From Chrysoperla carnea (taxonomy: Eukaryota; Arthropoda; Insecta; Neuroptera; Chrysopidae), in NCBI RefSeq assembly GCF_905475395.1, contig NC_058339.1:38697172-38761171 (forward strand): a DNA stretch of 64,000 nt, given 5' to 3'. Shown here piece by piece: positions 24,851 through 35,930 of the stretch. Below the pieces are notes generated by a model. It was not told the origin of the DNA. It saw only the letters and a program-made list of their open reading frames with translations, and did no database searches. Each line of letters opens with the position of its first letter. Position 1 is the first letter of the stretch. The translations under genes were made by a program, and so were the position numbers.

Positions 24851-27800
24851 GAAGAGAATGAAAAATGGCATCTAGCTACTTAATCAGTAAAATGTACGGA
24901 CAGTCTTGATCCAAGCTGGGGCATTTCAGAAAATATACAAACATGTTAGTTTGATAAGAGCATTTGACCAGAATAAGGCGTCTAAATCTAAGACCGAATC
25001 TCTAAGACCAAATGATAACTAGAGGCTGAAAGCCTTGTTGATTTCCCTTTTAAATCCTTAATGGGAACTAATACTTTTGGTGAGCAAAGTAACCTTTGTT
25101 GGTGAATGTGACTTTAGAAGGTGAAATATTTTGTGATGGAATATAGTGAAATTTTATTTGATGCTATTTGTATATTAATTTGGAATACGAGCAAAAAGGG
25201 TCAGTAACGTCTATTAAATTTTTAAAAGTAATATAAACACTTTAAAATATCAAAAAAATTTTAAATTCGATTTTCGGAGCTAAAATAATAACTTCCCTAT
25301 CTGGAAGTTCAAAATTAAGATATTCGCTTTTTTTTTCATAAATCTAGCAATGTCCAGTGGCAACTACGATTTTTTTTTCTCATTAAAAAATTTGTGAATA
25401 ATTTGTTAATTTTTAATGAATAAATAATGTAAATTAATCAGAAACACGCGCAAAAAACCCGATTGAATATTCAGTTTATCACAAAAAGATATTTTTATCA
25501 ATGATCAAATAACTTTTTTAATATACATAATTTTTGAATGTAATCAATTTTGAATTATTAAAGAGGAAAAAATTTCTGAAAATTATTTAAAGTATTTTCA
25601 GAAATTTTTTAAAATTATTTTGTAATTTATTTACGATGTCCTCATTTGAATGGTAATTGAATGGAGAGTGTTCTTAGGTATGTTTCAAGTACGATTTTAG
25701 GGTTCCATACTCGAAACATTTATCGAGGATTTTTTATGTTTGTTTTCACTTCTTAACATTTATATAATAGAAAATATTGCCTATGTTTTGTAATAAGTAA
25801 GAAATATTTTTTATTATAGGAATTTCTTATTATTATAGTAATTAGTGTGGATTTGGTAAATTTCTAGTGCTACTTTCATTCTGCACCTAATGATTAAACT
25901 AAACCAAATAATATACGGAATTTTTATTAACGATTATCCGTTTTTTAACTACAACCTCTTAAATAAATCTATATTCATTGAAATCAAATCTTCACCCTTT
26001 AACGAAACGTATATTTAAAATATATAACTCGTAATATGACCACCCAGATAAATAATTAAACTTTCATTATGATAATTTTATTTTTTTTTTTGTGAAGTAC
26101 CATTATATGTATACAATATACGTAGCACATATACTGATACAACACACATATTAAATTAAAAAATATAAAAATAAAATATTAATTATATAGTATTTGCTCA
26201 TTTATAATAATAATGAGTGAACTTGCATATTGAAAAATGAAATTTATCTTTTTCAAGTGAATAATAATCATAAATTTAAGATCTTCGTGTCAATCAATGA
26301 AAAAATAAATGTCATAGAAATGGTTATTTCTAACTTAGATTGCTAACAATAACTAAAAGAGTCTGATATATAAAATTTACTGACCTATATTTTTTTATTG
26401 CTAACGTAGATCCAGATGCTTTATTTGGCGAATTATACTTCAGTAATGCGAAGAAACATTCCTGCCAATGTCAAGAGAATTTATGTGAACATATAAGTAG
26501 TGGTGGAAGCGCATAGAAGTTGATATGCTTCTATCGAAAAAAAAACCATCGAAAATTATTATAACGAAAAATTGTCATTCAAATATCAGTATTAGTTTTG
26601 CTGGCTTCAAAATAGACCCTGATTGATTCAAGACCATTGCTTTTTGTATCTTTTAATAGATTTTGTTTTATATGCTTAAAAAGTTAGGCTTTGTTAATTA
26701 ATGTGATGAAGTATTATCGGATTTCAAAATTCCATGAATTCACACATTTCTGTCGGTTTTTGTCAAACTATTTCTTGTAAATAATGTTTAGGAGGGGTCA
26801 TTTATGGTGACTCCCTCGACCCCCTTTCGATCGCTTTTTACGTATATATATTTAAAGTGTTGAAAAAAATGAAAAGATAAAGGAGATAAGCAAGAATTTA
26901 ATAATACTAGGGATTTCAATAAAACTTTATAAATAAATGATTTTGATTAAGTTTCCAAAAATCACAAAAAATTCCTAGGTCATCGAGCTTTTTATTATTA
27001 TTTTACCCTTCAAAGTTGGCTGAAAAAATGATGAATCGTATAAGTTATCCTTTTCAATTGGATATTTCTATATCAAAAAATCTAGAGAGTATGATAAAAA
27101 AAACTATCGTAATTATTTAGACAATCTTGTAGTTTATAATTATATCATAAAAATATAAGGTTGCCGAAGATATAAAAACAAAATTTCAATTTAATTATAA
27201 TTAAGTTCATCGAAGATATTTCATTTGATGAACATAGACGACTATAGTTAGAGTATTGATGATTGAAGAGCGATATCTATATTATCAAATTTATAAGCAT
27301 CACTTGCACACTATATATTACATATTTTTGTAGTTGCTTGGTATTGTAAAGCCATAAAAAACTCATTACATCACTACAAAGCATGTTTTTGGTTTATATA
27401 TATGTACCGTTCAATAAACCAAAACATTTTTACAATACTGTAGGTTTACAATCACCTTAATTAATTCACAGAGCTTGTAGACTAAGAAGCAGTGGAAGTC
27501 AGCTATCTAAGATTAAGATAAAGTTTTGTAATATATGTGTGGTATGTGCTTTATTAAGTACTTTTAACAATTTTTATTTTTTCTTATTGTATAAATAATA
27601 ATTCGTATACATACTCGTACATAGATAGATTGGTATGTAGTTATATTGTAGTTATTACGTTGTTAATGTTTGTTGAATGTTAAACAATAGCCGTGAGGTG
27701 TACATCTGGCCACACACTTCATACAATCATATAATCATAATATATCTACGTGAAATTCATATAGCACCCATATAATATGAATATTATGAAGAATATCATG

Positions 27801-27974
27801 TTTTTATGCATACATTACGAGTATTATTTAGGGTTACCCTTAACATTTTCTTTTTTAAAACAAGCTGTTCATATGTGGGTGCGACTTTTCTGATCCACAC
27901 ATTCATCTTCTCAGATTATGAAATTAACTTTCCCGAACTTCCTAAAAAACTGCTATATGAAGGTTAAACCCCCA
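24663..27974. other. Gene-free AT-rich region
   Basis: No gene or RNA recognised. Contains TGGTGGAAGCGC at 26501-26512. A degraded SINE-like 3' end (AAGGTTAAACCCCC, about 27960-27973) leads into the palindrome that follows. Confidence 0.35.
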
Positions 27975-28310
27975 TTACTTATTGTTGTTTTTACATTTAA
28001 TCAAGCACACGATATTTACATCATGGTCTGTTCGACTAATTTTGATATATAATATGTTACACATCCGTAAACTAAATATTGACAAATATCTTGTCTAGTA
28101 ATCTTAATTAAAGAGAATTGAAAAAAATACACTCGAACTAGGACTCGAACCCTGAGAATTTTTCAATTCTCTTTAATTAAGATTACTAGACAAGATATTT
28201 GTCAATATTTAGTTTACGAATGTGTAACATATTATATATCAAAATTAGTCGAACAGACCATGATGTAAATATCGTGTGCATGATTAAATGTAAACAACAA
28301 CAATAAGTAA
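27975..28310. repeat. Head-to-head SINE-derived palindrome
   Basis: The left arm (27977-28125) and right arm (28159-28308) are about 150 bp each and nearly identical as reverse complements, with a loop of about 33 bp. Mirrored blocks include CTTAATTAAAGAGAATTG, GACAAATATCTTGTCTAG, AACATATTATATATCAAAA (mirrored as TTTTGATATATAATATGTT) and TTAGTCGAACAGACCATGATG. The loop carries, on the minus strand, GGTTCGAGTCCTAG, a tRNA-type B box. The arms therefore look like two bodies of one tRNA-derived SINE in inverted orientation. Arm differences are few, for example one base in the TTACGGATG/TTACGAATG block. Confidence 0.8.
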
Positions 28311-28380
28311 TAATAATAAATAAGTGGATAAACAAATTAAAAAAATTCATTGAGTTGAAAAAATTGCATTCATGTCTAGA

Positions 28381-28490
28381 ACTCGAATAGCCTAATTGGT
28401 AGGGCGCTTGACAGGAATCCAAGAAGTCCGTGTTCGAGTCCTGGTTTGAGTGTATTTTTTTCATTTCTCTTTAATTAAACCCCATTATTA
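28381..28490 (+). mobile_element. tRNA-derived SINE fragment
   Basis: A box-like TAGCCTAATTGG (28388-28399) and B box GTTCGAGTCCT (28432-28442) are spaced as in a tRNA gene. They are followed by GAGTGTATTTTTTTCA, TCTCTTTAATTAA and the tail AACCCCATTATTATTA. The same body motif occurs in the adjacent palindrome, and the same tail in the SINE at 57777-58078. The anticodon-arm region does not fold as a functional tRNA, so I call it a SINE rather than a tRNA. Confidence 0.6.
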
Positions 28491-29474
28491 TTAACTTAAA
28501 GAATACAAAAATCGTGTTCATTAAATGATTGAGTGACTAATATTTAAATTTTGTTTTTGAAATATCGCTTAAAATTTATCTCGTTTATTTTGGAACAATT
28601 TTGGAGATACCTCGAAAATTACTCATCTAATGAGTTGAATTTTTATGTTTTTGGATTATTACCTTAAATAAACTTAGAATACGAACGAATCTTTTGAACG
28701 ACAACATTCTGAGATACCGACTAATATTGCCCTGGTATGTGACTCTTATACGATTTTGAGTCGTAGTCACAGGATTCTGATACTGTGAAATAATAAAATA
28801 CTGCCATCTTCTCGAATTGTAGTTGGGGTATTTAACTTTTAAAAGAATGCCTTACATTTATTGCTGATTCAGATTTTTCATAAAAATATAATTTATCCAA
28901 TAATTAATTCTTCGACTCACGAATCTATTTATTTTGAAATGACAAAGGAATTGAAAAATTTCTTTAATTGAGTACTTACGTTTGGAAAAGAGATTTCCCA
29001 AATACTTTTAAGACCACCCTAAGATTTATAATTATAATTAATGTCACATATATATACAAAACTAATACATACATACTTGAATTCGCCAGAGATGTTTATA
29101 ATAAATTTGATTGCAAACATTAAAAATTGCAAACATTACATAATAAGATCATCAACAGAAAATCACCGAACAAAATCTCCAATAAAGTCTTCGAGTTTTA
29201 GTTCTATAGACTAACAAGTGAATTTTTCCTATGTAAGTTATTTTTACTGTGTAAGACAAACTACCCTGTAAACATGGGAGTATCAAGGGAGACGGTATGC
29301 TTGGGCACTGCCTCCTTGGAGCTGAATTTACTCTGAGAACTGAGATAACATCGTTTTGTTTGTTTAATTAATTATTCTTATTCAACCCACAAATTCCGTA
29401 CTTAACTTATTTTGAGCCTCAATGACTTTCAGTTTTCGTTTTTCTTTACTGTCATATGGATGTTTATTTGAAAA
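28491..29474. other. Gene-free stretch upstream of the pogo remnant
   Basis: AT-rich with no recognised gene. A GC-richer piece near 29270-29335 (CTCCTTGGAGCTG, CTCTGAGAACTGAGATAAC) may belong to the left part of the pogo element that follows. Confidence 0.35.
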
Positions 29475-30068
29475 ATGCCGAAACGAAGGCTCAAATCGTT
29501 TTCAATCAGTACGTGGAAAACTGAAGTAAATATCCGTTTATGAAAGTGAAAAGACACGCGGTAAAGTCTGTATCGAATTTAATGTGCCAAAATCTACTCT
29601 TTGAAGAATAGAGAAAGAAACGCTGTTGATGTTAACAAATATAGCCAATGGATTGAAGACCTGCCAGTTCTTCTGCGGAATTATTCTGTTGATGATATTT
29701 TTAACACAGACGAAGCTGGTTTATTGTATAAGTGTCTAGCCGATAAAACTTTCACTTTAAAAGGTGAGTCCTGTCTTGGCGGAAAACTTAGTAAAGAGCG
29801 CTTTACAATACTTCTATGGGTGCTAATTTTTTTATTATTTACATGAATATGTTTATGTATTACATTTATTATCTTTTTTTGATTCCTAATAAAGATTCAT
29901 ACTCATTATTTTTTACGTTATTTTATTTAATAATCGCACCTCTAGAACTGAAATAACCTGTATCTCTATTAATGGAACCCTCTGTACATGAGACAGATAT
30001 TTATTTATACCTGGATATCTGAGACACTGGGTAAGTGGAATACTATCTTACTTAACCAGGCTCCACTG
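29475..30068 (+). pseudogene. Pogo/Tigger-type transposase remnant
   Basis: An ATG at 29475 gives MPKRRLKSFSI, like the N-terminal helix-turn-helix start of Tigger/pogo transposases. After stops, FNVPKSTL matches the recognition-helix end. The open frame to 29846 then carries DIFNTDEAGLLYKCL, LADKTFTLKGE and GGKLSKERFTILL. The D in NTDEAG is the first acidic residue of the DDE triad. The centre between the HTH and DDE regions is deleted. The frame slips after KERFTILLW (GGTGCTAAT is the expected 'GAN' in another frame), and the rest of the catalytic domain is missing. The 3' terminus reads CTCCACTG at 30061-30068 followed by TA, which is a pogo-type end. It is non-functional. Confidence 0.8.
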
Positions 30069-30070
30069 TA

Positions 30071-31390
30071 ATATATTTTCAAAAATGCTGGATTCTTTAC
30101 CTCAGTTTGTCTTAAATCATTGCATCATAACTAGAAATAAGATCGTAGTAGTAACAGGATCGGAAAGTTTACTTTGTACGTTTTGTGTAATTTTTTATCG
30201 CAATCCAAGTTGAACATTGATAGATTTATGTTGAAAAGACAATGATAATTGCCAGATGTACAATACTCAATACTTATAATAATAATAATAATAATAAGTA
30301 AAGTATTAAAATGTAAATGATGAAGTCTTCCTCAAATAATGATCATTTTATGTTAATAAATATTAAAATATAATAAATATATTCATAATAAATTGTGTTG
30401 TATATTATTTGTTATTTATGATTTTTTTATACCTATTACCTATTCAATTCAATTCTGTATTCTGTTGTCATGTTTTTAATAATGTTCATACCTAGGCTAT
30501 GTTATAACGTACATTAAAACGTTTGGGTTGTATTAAGACAATAATTACATTTATTTATATATATTTTAATTCTTAGAAATCGTATCCTAGGCGAGAGTGA
30601 ATAGTTCCAGCCATCGAAATTTACATTTATGTGTTTTTTATGGCCATGGAAATAGCAGTCGCGGATCTAGAACTAAATTGGTGGTGGGGGAAGGTTAACC
30701 ACTTAAATTACAGTCAAAATTGTTTATAATATAATTGAAGGGACTGTACGGGAATGAAAACAACTTGATTGTTGTCTTGAAGTTCACTTTCTGAGGGTAA
30801 CAGTAGTATGCGAGATGGTAACCATGGATGTCATTGATCTTGCATTATATAAAAAATAAATAAGAATCACCAGGTCGTTAAAGGACCAATAATTTTTGGT
30901 CGTTATGAGAGAAATACACATTTTTATATTAACGTGAAAATATGTGCACCTATTTTCATACAGGTTGGTCGTTATTGCTGTGTAATTAGAGTAACAAATG
31001 GTCGATATAAACGATAAACGAGTTAATCAGGTTCAAAATAAAGTTAATACGACTTAATAAGCATAAGGTTTTTAAGGTTTAAAATATTATTTTTATTTTG
31101 GCGTTGGACATTATAGCCGGCATGTTAGTTATTCTGAGCGTGGAGTTGTAACTTCAACTCGGTTTATTATTTATTCGGGTTGAATACCAAATATGTTTAG
31201 CAAAGCTTGATTTTTGCTCTAGAGAGCGTATATGTTAATTAATGGTCTAAAATTTTCAAAAATACAGTAATATTCGGGCATAATCATAAGTCGAAATAGA
31301 CAACTTGTATAAGTATATGTAAATGAATAGTAAAAGCAAAATTGTATACTGGTCATTCTTTTGGTTACTGGACTTTTAATAAGTATTAGA
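30071..31390. other. Gene-free region
   Basis: Holds an (AATAAT)n tract near 30277-30297, a hAT-end-like CAGTCGCGGATCTAGAAC at about 30657, and GCTGTGTAATTAGAG at about 30979 that recurs at 31891. No gene recognised. The minus-strand open frame at 31219-31560 has no recognisable domain. Confidence 0.35.
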
Positions 31391-31392
31391 TG

Positions 31393-31965
31393 GTGGGACA
31401 GAAAGGGTGCTTTGCTAATACATGCTTGAAATTTCTTGAGTGGCTTCCTTTTGACGAGTCTACCAAACTTGCTGCATTTTCGAATTAGCATGATAAAGGC
31501 ATATTTTAAGCTATCGGTCTGAAAAAACGAAGTAAGGAATTTTTCGGACACTATGACCACTTGATAACATTAATAATTATTAAACAATAAAATATACTGC
31601 GACAAAGCCTCGAACATACCGTACTTAAGTATTTTTGTTTTTGAATAGATTCATGGTTCACTTTTGATGAATTGTTTAATAGTTATTAATAATAATAATG
31701 GGGTTTAACCTCCGTTTCTCTGACATATATGCCTATAATAGAGGCCACCCACAGCATTAGTTGTTACTTCAGAGTCGGTTACTTCGTTCTTATCCAAGCG
31801 ACGACAATGTGATCAATTCTGCACTACCATTATTTATAAATTGTTCACACTGCCGCTGCCTGGATTCGAACCCGCAACCTATGTCTAAATTGCTGTGTAA
31901 TTAGAGCCAAAAGGAAGCCACTCTCGAAGTTTCAAGTATGTATTTAACAAAGCACCCTTTCTGTC
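31393..31965. repeat. Inverted repeat pair flanking a SINE
   Basis: GTGGGACAGAAAGGGTGCTTTG (about 31393-31415) is mirrored by CAAAGCACCCTTTCTGTCCCAC (about 31950-31971). GAGTGGCTTCCTTTTG (about 31438-31453) is mirrored by CAAAAGGAAGCCACTCT. The arms are about 60 bp and well conserved. The interval carries the minus-strand SINE at 31688-31905. Element class unknown. Confidence 0.6.
31688..31905 (-). mobile_element. SINE copy, minus strand
   Basis: Reading the minus strand, a B box GGGTTCGAATCC is followed by AGGCAGCGGCAGTGTGAACA, then CGCTTGGATAAGAACGAAGT, GTGGGTGGCCTCT, GGAGGTTAAACCCC and an ATT-repeat tail. The same order of blocks occurs in the SINE at 57777-58078, so the two are one family. 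The A-box end is less clear and may be truncated. Confidence 0.75.
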
Positions 31966-34863
31966 CCACGTTCAATATACTTTGTATCCGAGGTGCTATA
32001 CATTACCCTAAATAGCGTATTATCATATTATTATAAACATAGCGAATCGTAAAAAAAAATATTTACGTTATTTTTTGTGTGTGTTTGTTTGTAACAAAAA
32101 GTCGTAAAAATAAAATCATATATTTATTATTTATTGTTTAAGTCTTTCAACAATGCAACATTCATATCTTTATTGATGTTTTTATCTTTTGGACCACACG
32201 GAACCGATTGGAATCACAATTCAGACGGAAAATAGCAAAATAAATTATTATAGATGCAAATAGAATTTGACATTGGCTAGAATTCAGAGAATTCTATGAG
32301 TTTATTTTTTTATAATTTATACCTAGATTTGCTATAGCTAAGACGTGTAAGCTAGAATGAACACTCGGAGGGACAAACGACTTAACTGTCGAAGTTATTG
32401 AGAAAATTTCGTTTCCTCTCAAACGTGTACTTTTCTTTTTAAAAAAAGATTTCTCTTCTTTATTCTATTCATTGTTCATAAAAATATGTTTATGTGACAT
32501 TCAGTGACACGCTCATGTGACTTGTGATATCACGTTACTGTACATAATACTAAGATCGGGTGCTGTATATAATGCATATACCGTCTCTTGTGCTATTACT
32601 TCAATCATTTAACTTTGTTTTTTTTTTTTTTTTTTGTATTTGAAAGCTTCCTAGTTGTTTTGTATGCATTGCGTTTAGAACTATTCTACGTTAATTCTCA
32701 AATATTTTTTGTATTTAAAACTGGGTAAAAAACTAAACCATGCATCAGGTAGAAAGCTGGTGTCGGCCTTTTTTGAACAAATTTGATCATTATCAAAAAA
32801 TAATTATTTAAATTTCAAATTCTCGCGTATTTGACAAAAAATTAAGTTTTTTTTCAGTTAAATAGTGAGGATGATTGTAGTAAAATTCTGAGCACGTTGA
32901 ATTGAATTGAATTCAATTCAATTTCAATTTATTGTACAGAAAATGTCATTAAAAGGGATAGGGAAAAAGAAAGGAAGGGGAAGGTGTGGAGCTATGGCTG
33001 ACTTTAATATGGCTGACTATCTCGACATTAACCTCGGACAAACCTGATGGAAAACCATAGAAAACCATTGGTAGGATAGCCGGCATCTGATACTAAAAGA
33101 TCAAATGCCTCCCGAGTATCACTTATAGTTTGATTCGGTTAAGGATTTGGAATACAAGTGACACTTAGATGAAGTAAATAAAAATTTAAAACTGTAAATT
33201 ACATAAGTCAAAACTAAAATATTTTTTCAGTTGAATAGATATGTTATAATATAAAAATAAATATTTAAAAAAACAAAAATTCATTTCTTTTAAAATGAAA
33301 CCAATATAATTTAAATTTCAATGTTCTCATTATTATCAACTCAAATGAGAAGTCAAATATATAAGGAATATAAATCCTTACAGTAAAATACTTCTAGTTA
33401 GCGACCTTGTAAATTTAGTTTCAAAGCGTGCAATGAAATTTTGCATAAAAAAAAACCTAAATACAAGACTGTTAATGATTTTAATAATGCAAATAAAATT
33501 AATTTAATAAAAAAATTAAAATGACAATATATGACATGAGTTAAGTATGGATTTTTTTTTTGCTGTTTGTTAAAAGAAAATAAAAGTTATGCGGTTCAGC
33601 AATCATCATCGCATCATCATACACTTATAGTTTATAAGTTAGTTGTTTATGTTATTATATTAAAGATTGAAGAAAATAGCACACCTGGCCATTTTAATGA
33701 TAATCATTATAATAATAATAATAATTGAGTATAGAAGTAGTAGTGTCACCATCATTAATATTACTAGTAAAAATATTAATAATCGCGCAGTACTGACATT
33801 TGTAAACAGGTTGCTTATACTTATTTTACTTGTACATTAATATTTAAAAAAAATATATATTATAAGGACGCCGTATAGCTTCTATGTACTCATTAATATG
33901 TTCACTGAACAAAAAAAATTAAAATAATCACAACCTCATCCCAAAGTTGGCCGCTTCATATTGAAATAAAATAAAAATACTTTCAAACAATTTCCTAATG
34001 ATTGGAACAAGTACAGCTTAATATTTGTATTTACAATAGAATGGAATTGAATTGAATTGATACAAAATCACTGAAGTTAAATAAACAAAATCATTACTTA
34101 TCTGAAAGAAATTGATTTTAGTTTAAAGTCATGCATTTTATTGATGGAAAATAAAATTGTACTTAGTTGGAATATATATTCATGTAAATAAAGCGAATAG
34201 ACGAATTAAAAGAATATTTCCTTGCGTTTGCTTTAAATAAAGGATTTGGTTACAACGAGCACATATCTATCATGCGGTTGTGTCAATCACATCACTATTT
34301 TGTTATAATATTTATAAGTGGTAGAACCAATCAAATAAAGATTATTTAAAACTATGTTGCATTTCAACACAACAATAATTGAAATTTGTTAGACAGCATA
34401 TTATTTTCATACAAACAACTCATGCGCTTGTGTCAACTTCACCACTCAACCCCGTACGGTACTTGCATCACATTCGTGGCCTCATTCATCATATTTTCTC
34501 TTGCGATGAGGTTGATATCTTGATTTTTTTTTTCAGTGTAAGTTTGATACTGTATATGGAAGTTAAAGCATAATGATTATTATTATTATGATATATGTCA
34601 TATTTTTATTATTTACTGTTTACGCTAAATCAATAAATTTGATTAATAAAAACATATTTTGTTTTTTTGAAATGTATGTATAATTATGATGTAATATTAT
34701 TTATTATTTTTAATTTCATATATATTTATTTATTTTAATTAATTATGTAGTTTTTGTGTTTTTATGTTTCTTTTACTTTCAAATTATCTTATATTGCTAC
34801 TACTTAATAGCGATAAGTAGTATTTACACATAGGCAAGCGAAGAAAGTGCTTTAAATAATATC
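31966..34863. other. Gene-free region with a LINE-like 3' end near 32896-33180
   Basis: On the minus strand, the GC-richer segment about 33180-32930 runs into ATGACATTTTCTGTACAATA, AATTG and then AATTGAATTGAATTC repeats (32896-32925). A polyadenylation-like AATAAA followed by a short pentamer tail is typical of a non-LTR retrotransposon 3' end, but I see no reverse transcriptase frame. Similar (GAATT)n tracts are at about 34040-34058 and 60119-60136. Also present are (CAT)n near 33603-33620 and (AAT)n near 33710. No gene recognised. Confidence 0.4.
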
Positions 34864-35930
34864 ATTTGTTTTACTCCCATCAAATTAGATGAAATTTTGG
34901 GCAAAGCCACCCATACCAATTTTTAGCATTTTAGCTGTAGAATAAAAAATTTTATAGGTGCAGAAAAAATGGGTTTTCCACAATTTTTTACAATTTACTC
35001 GATAACCATGTGCATTTTAGAGAAAAAATAGGCCACCCCAAAGTTTTCGATCGAATTGTATCTATCTATAATATATAATATCTAACTTTTTCTTATTTTC
35101 CTAAAAACTGTACATTTTAGGGAAATAAATACTTTGAATAAAAGTTGTTAAGTGTCATACAATTTTCAACCGATCTTTATATTTTTTTCCTATTTGTTGT
35201 GTGCGTAGTCATGGTAGGGACAATAAAATCGATGCTAGCGCTTCCAGCGAACAAATTAGGCGTTAAAGGAGGCTGTTATGACTAATTTGCAATTCTTTAC
35301 ATGTTATTGTTATAGAAAATGTCAAATTAAAATTATTGAAAAACAGTAATTAATTAAACTTAATGCATTAAAAATTGTGAAAATAAGAAATCAAATTGCA
35401 CAAATATTATTTTTCAAATGTAAATTATCATAATTATTTGATTAAATTTGTGAGACAATAATAATAAATTTTCAATGTAAGTGATAAAAGCAAACCATAC
35501 AATTATATATGCATCTATACAATTCTATAATTAAAGTAGTGTATCGTTACCATGGAAACGCCTCCAAAAAAACTCACACACGGTGCGAATATTTAAATAA
35601 ATATATACGAGGCATACAAACTTATGCTTGTAATTTTGTATGTAGGTACTAATTCCTATGCTTACGCTCCTATGCTGTAGTGGTGAAATTTAAAGGCCGG
35701 AAAAAACTATATTTACATATAGAATGAAAATTGTACGCTCGATAACTTTGGATCCATTTTAATTTTTCTCTAAAGTCCATAGTTTTAGAGTAAATTCCTA
35801 AAAGTTGTGGAAAAACATGGAAAATCGTAGAATTTTCGCGAAAGAAGCAAAAAATTGGCATAGGTGTCATTTCTGCACACAAAACTTCAGTAACTTTCTC
35901 TCTCCTAATTTGATGGTAGGATTTGTAAAA
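34864..35930. mobile_element. Long foldback element, about 1.07 kb
   Basis: The left outer block CCATCAAATTAG (about 34878) is mirrored by CTAATTTGATGG (about 35906). Further in, CCATACCAATTTTT pairs with AAAAATTGGCATAGG. TTTTCCACAATTTTTTACAA pairs with AAAGTTGTGGAAAAACA-type sequence (about 35799-35817), and CATTTTAGAGAAAAA with TTTTTCTCTAAAGTCC. The arms are about 180 bp and diverged. The interior is AT-rich and non-coding. Confidence 0.55.

Noticed and set aside
28381-28456. Possible functional tRNA gene
   Set aside because: A and B boxes are present, but the acceptor and anticodon arms do not pair properly; a SINE body and ATT tail follow.
28186-28464. 92-codon minus-strand frame
   Set aside because: It runs through the SINE palindrome and the SINE fragment, so it is a repeat artefact.
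30277-30297. AAT/ATT microsatellites here and at 20780 and 33710
   Set aside because: Ordinary simple repeats in AT-rich DNA with no special feature.
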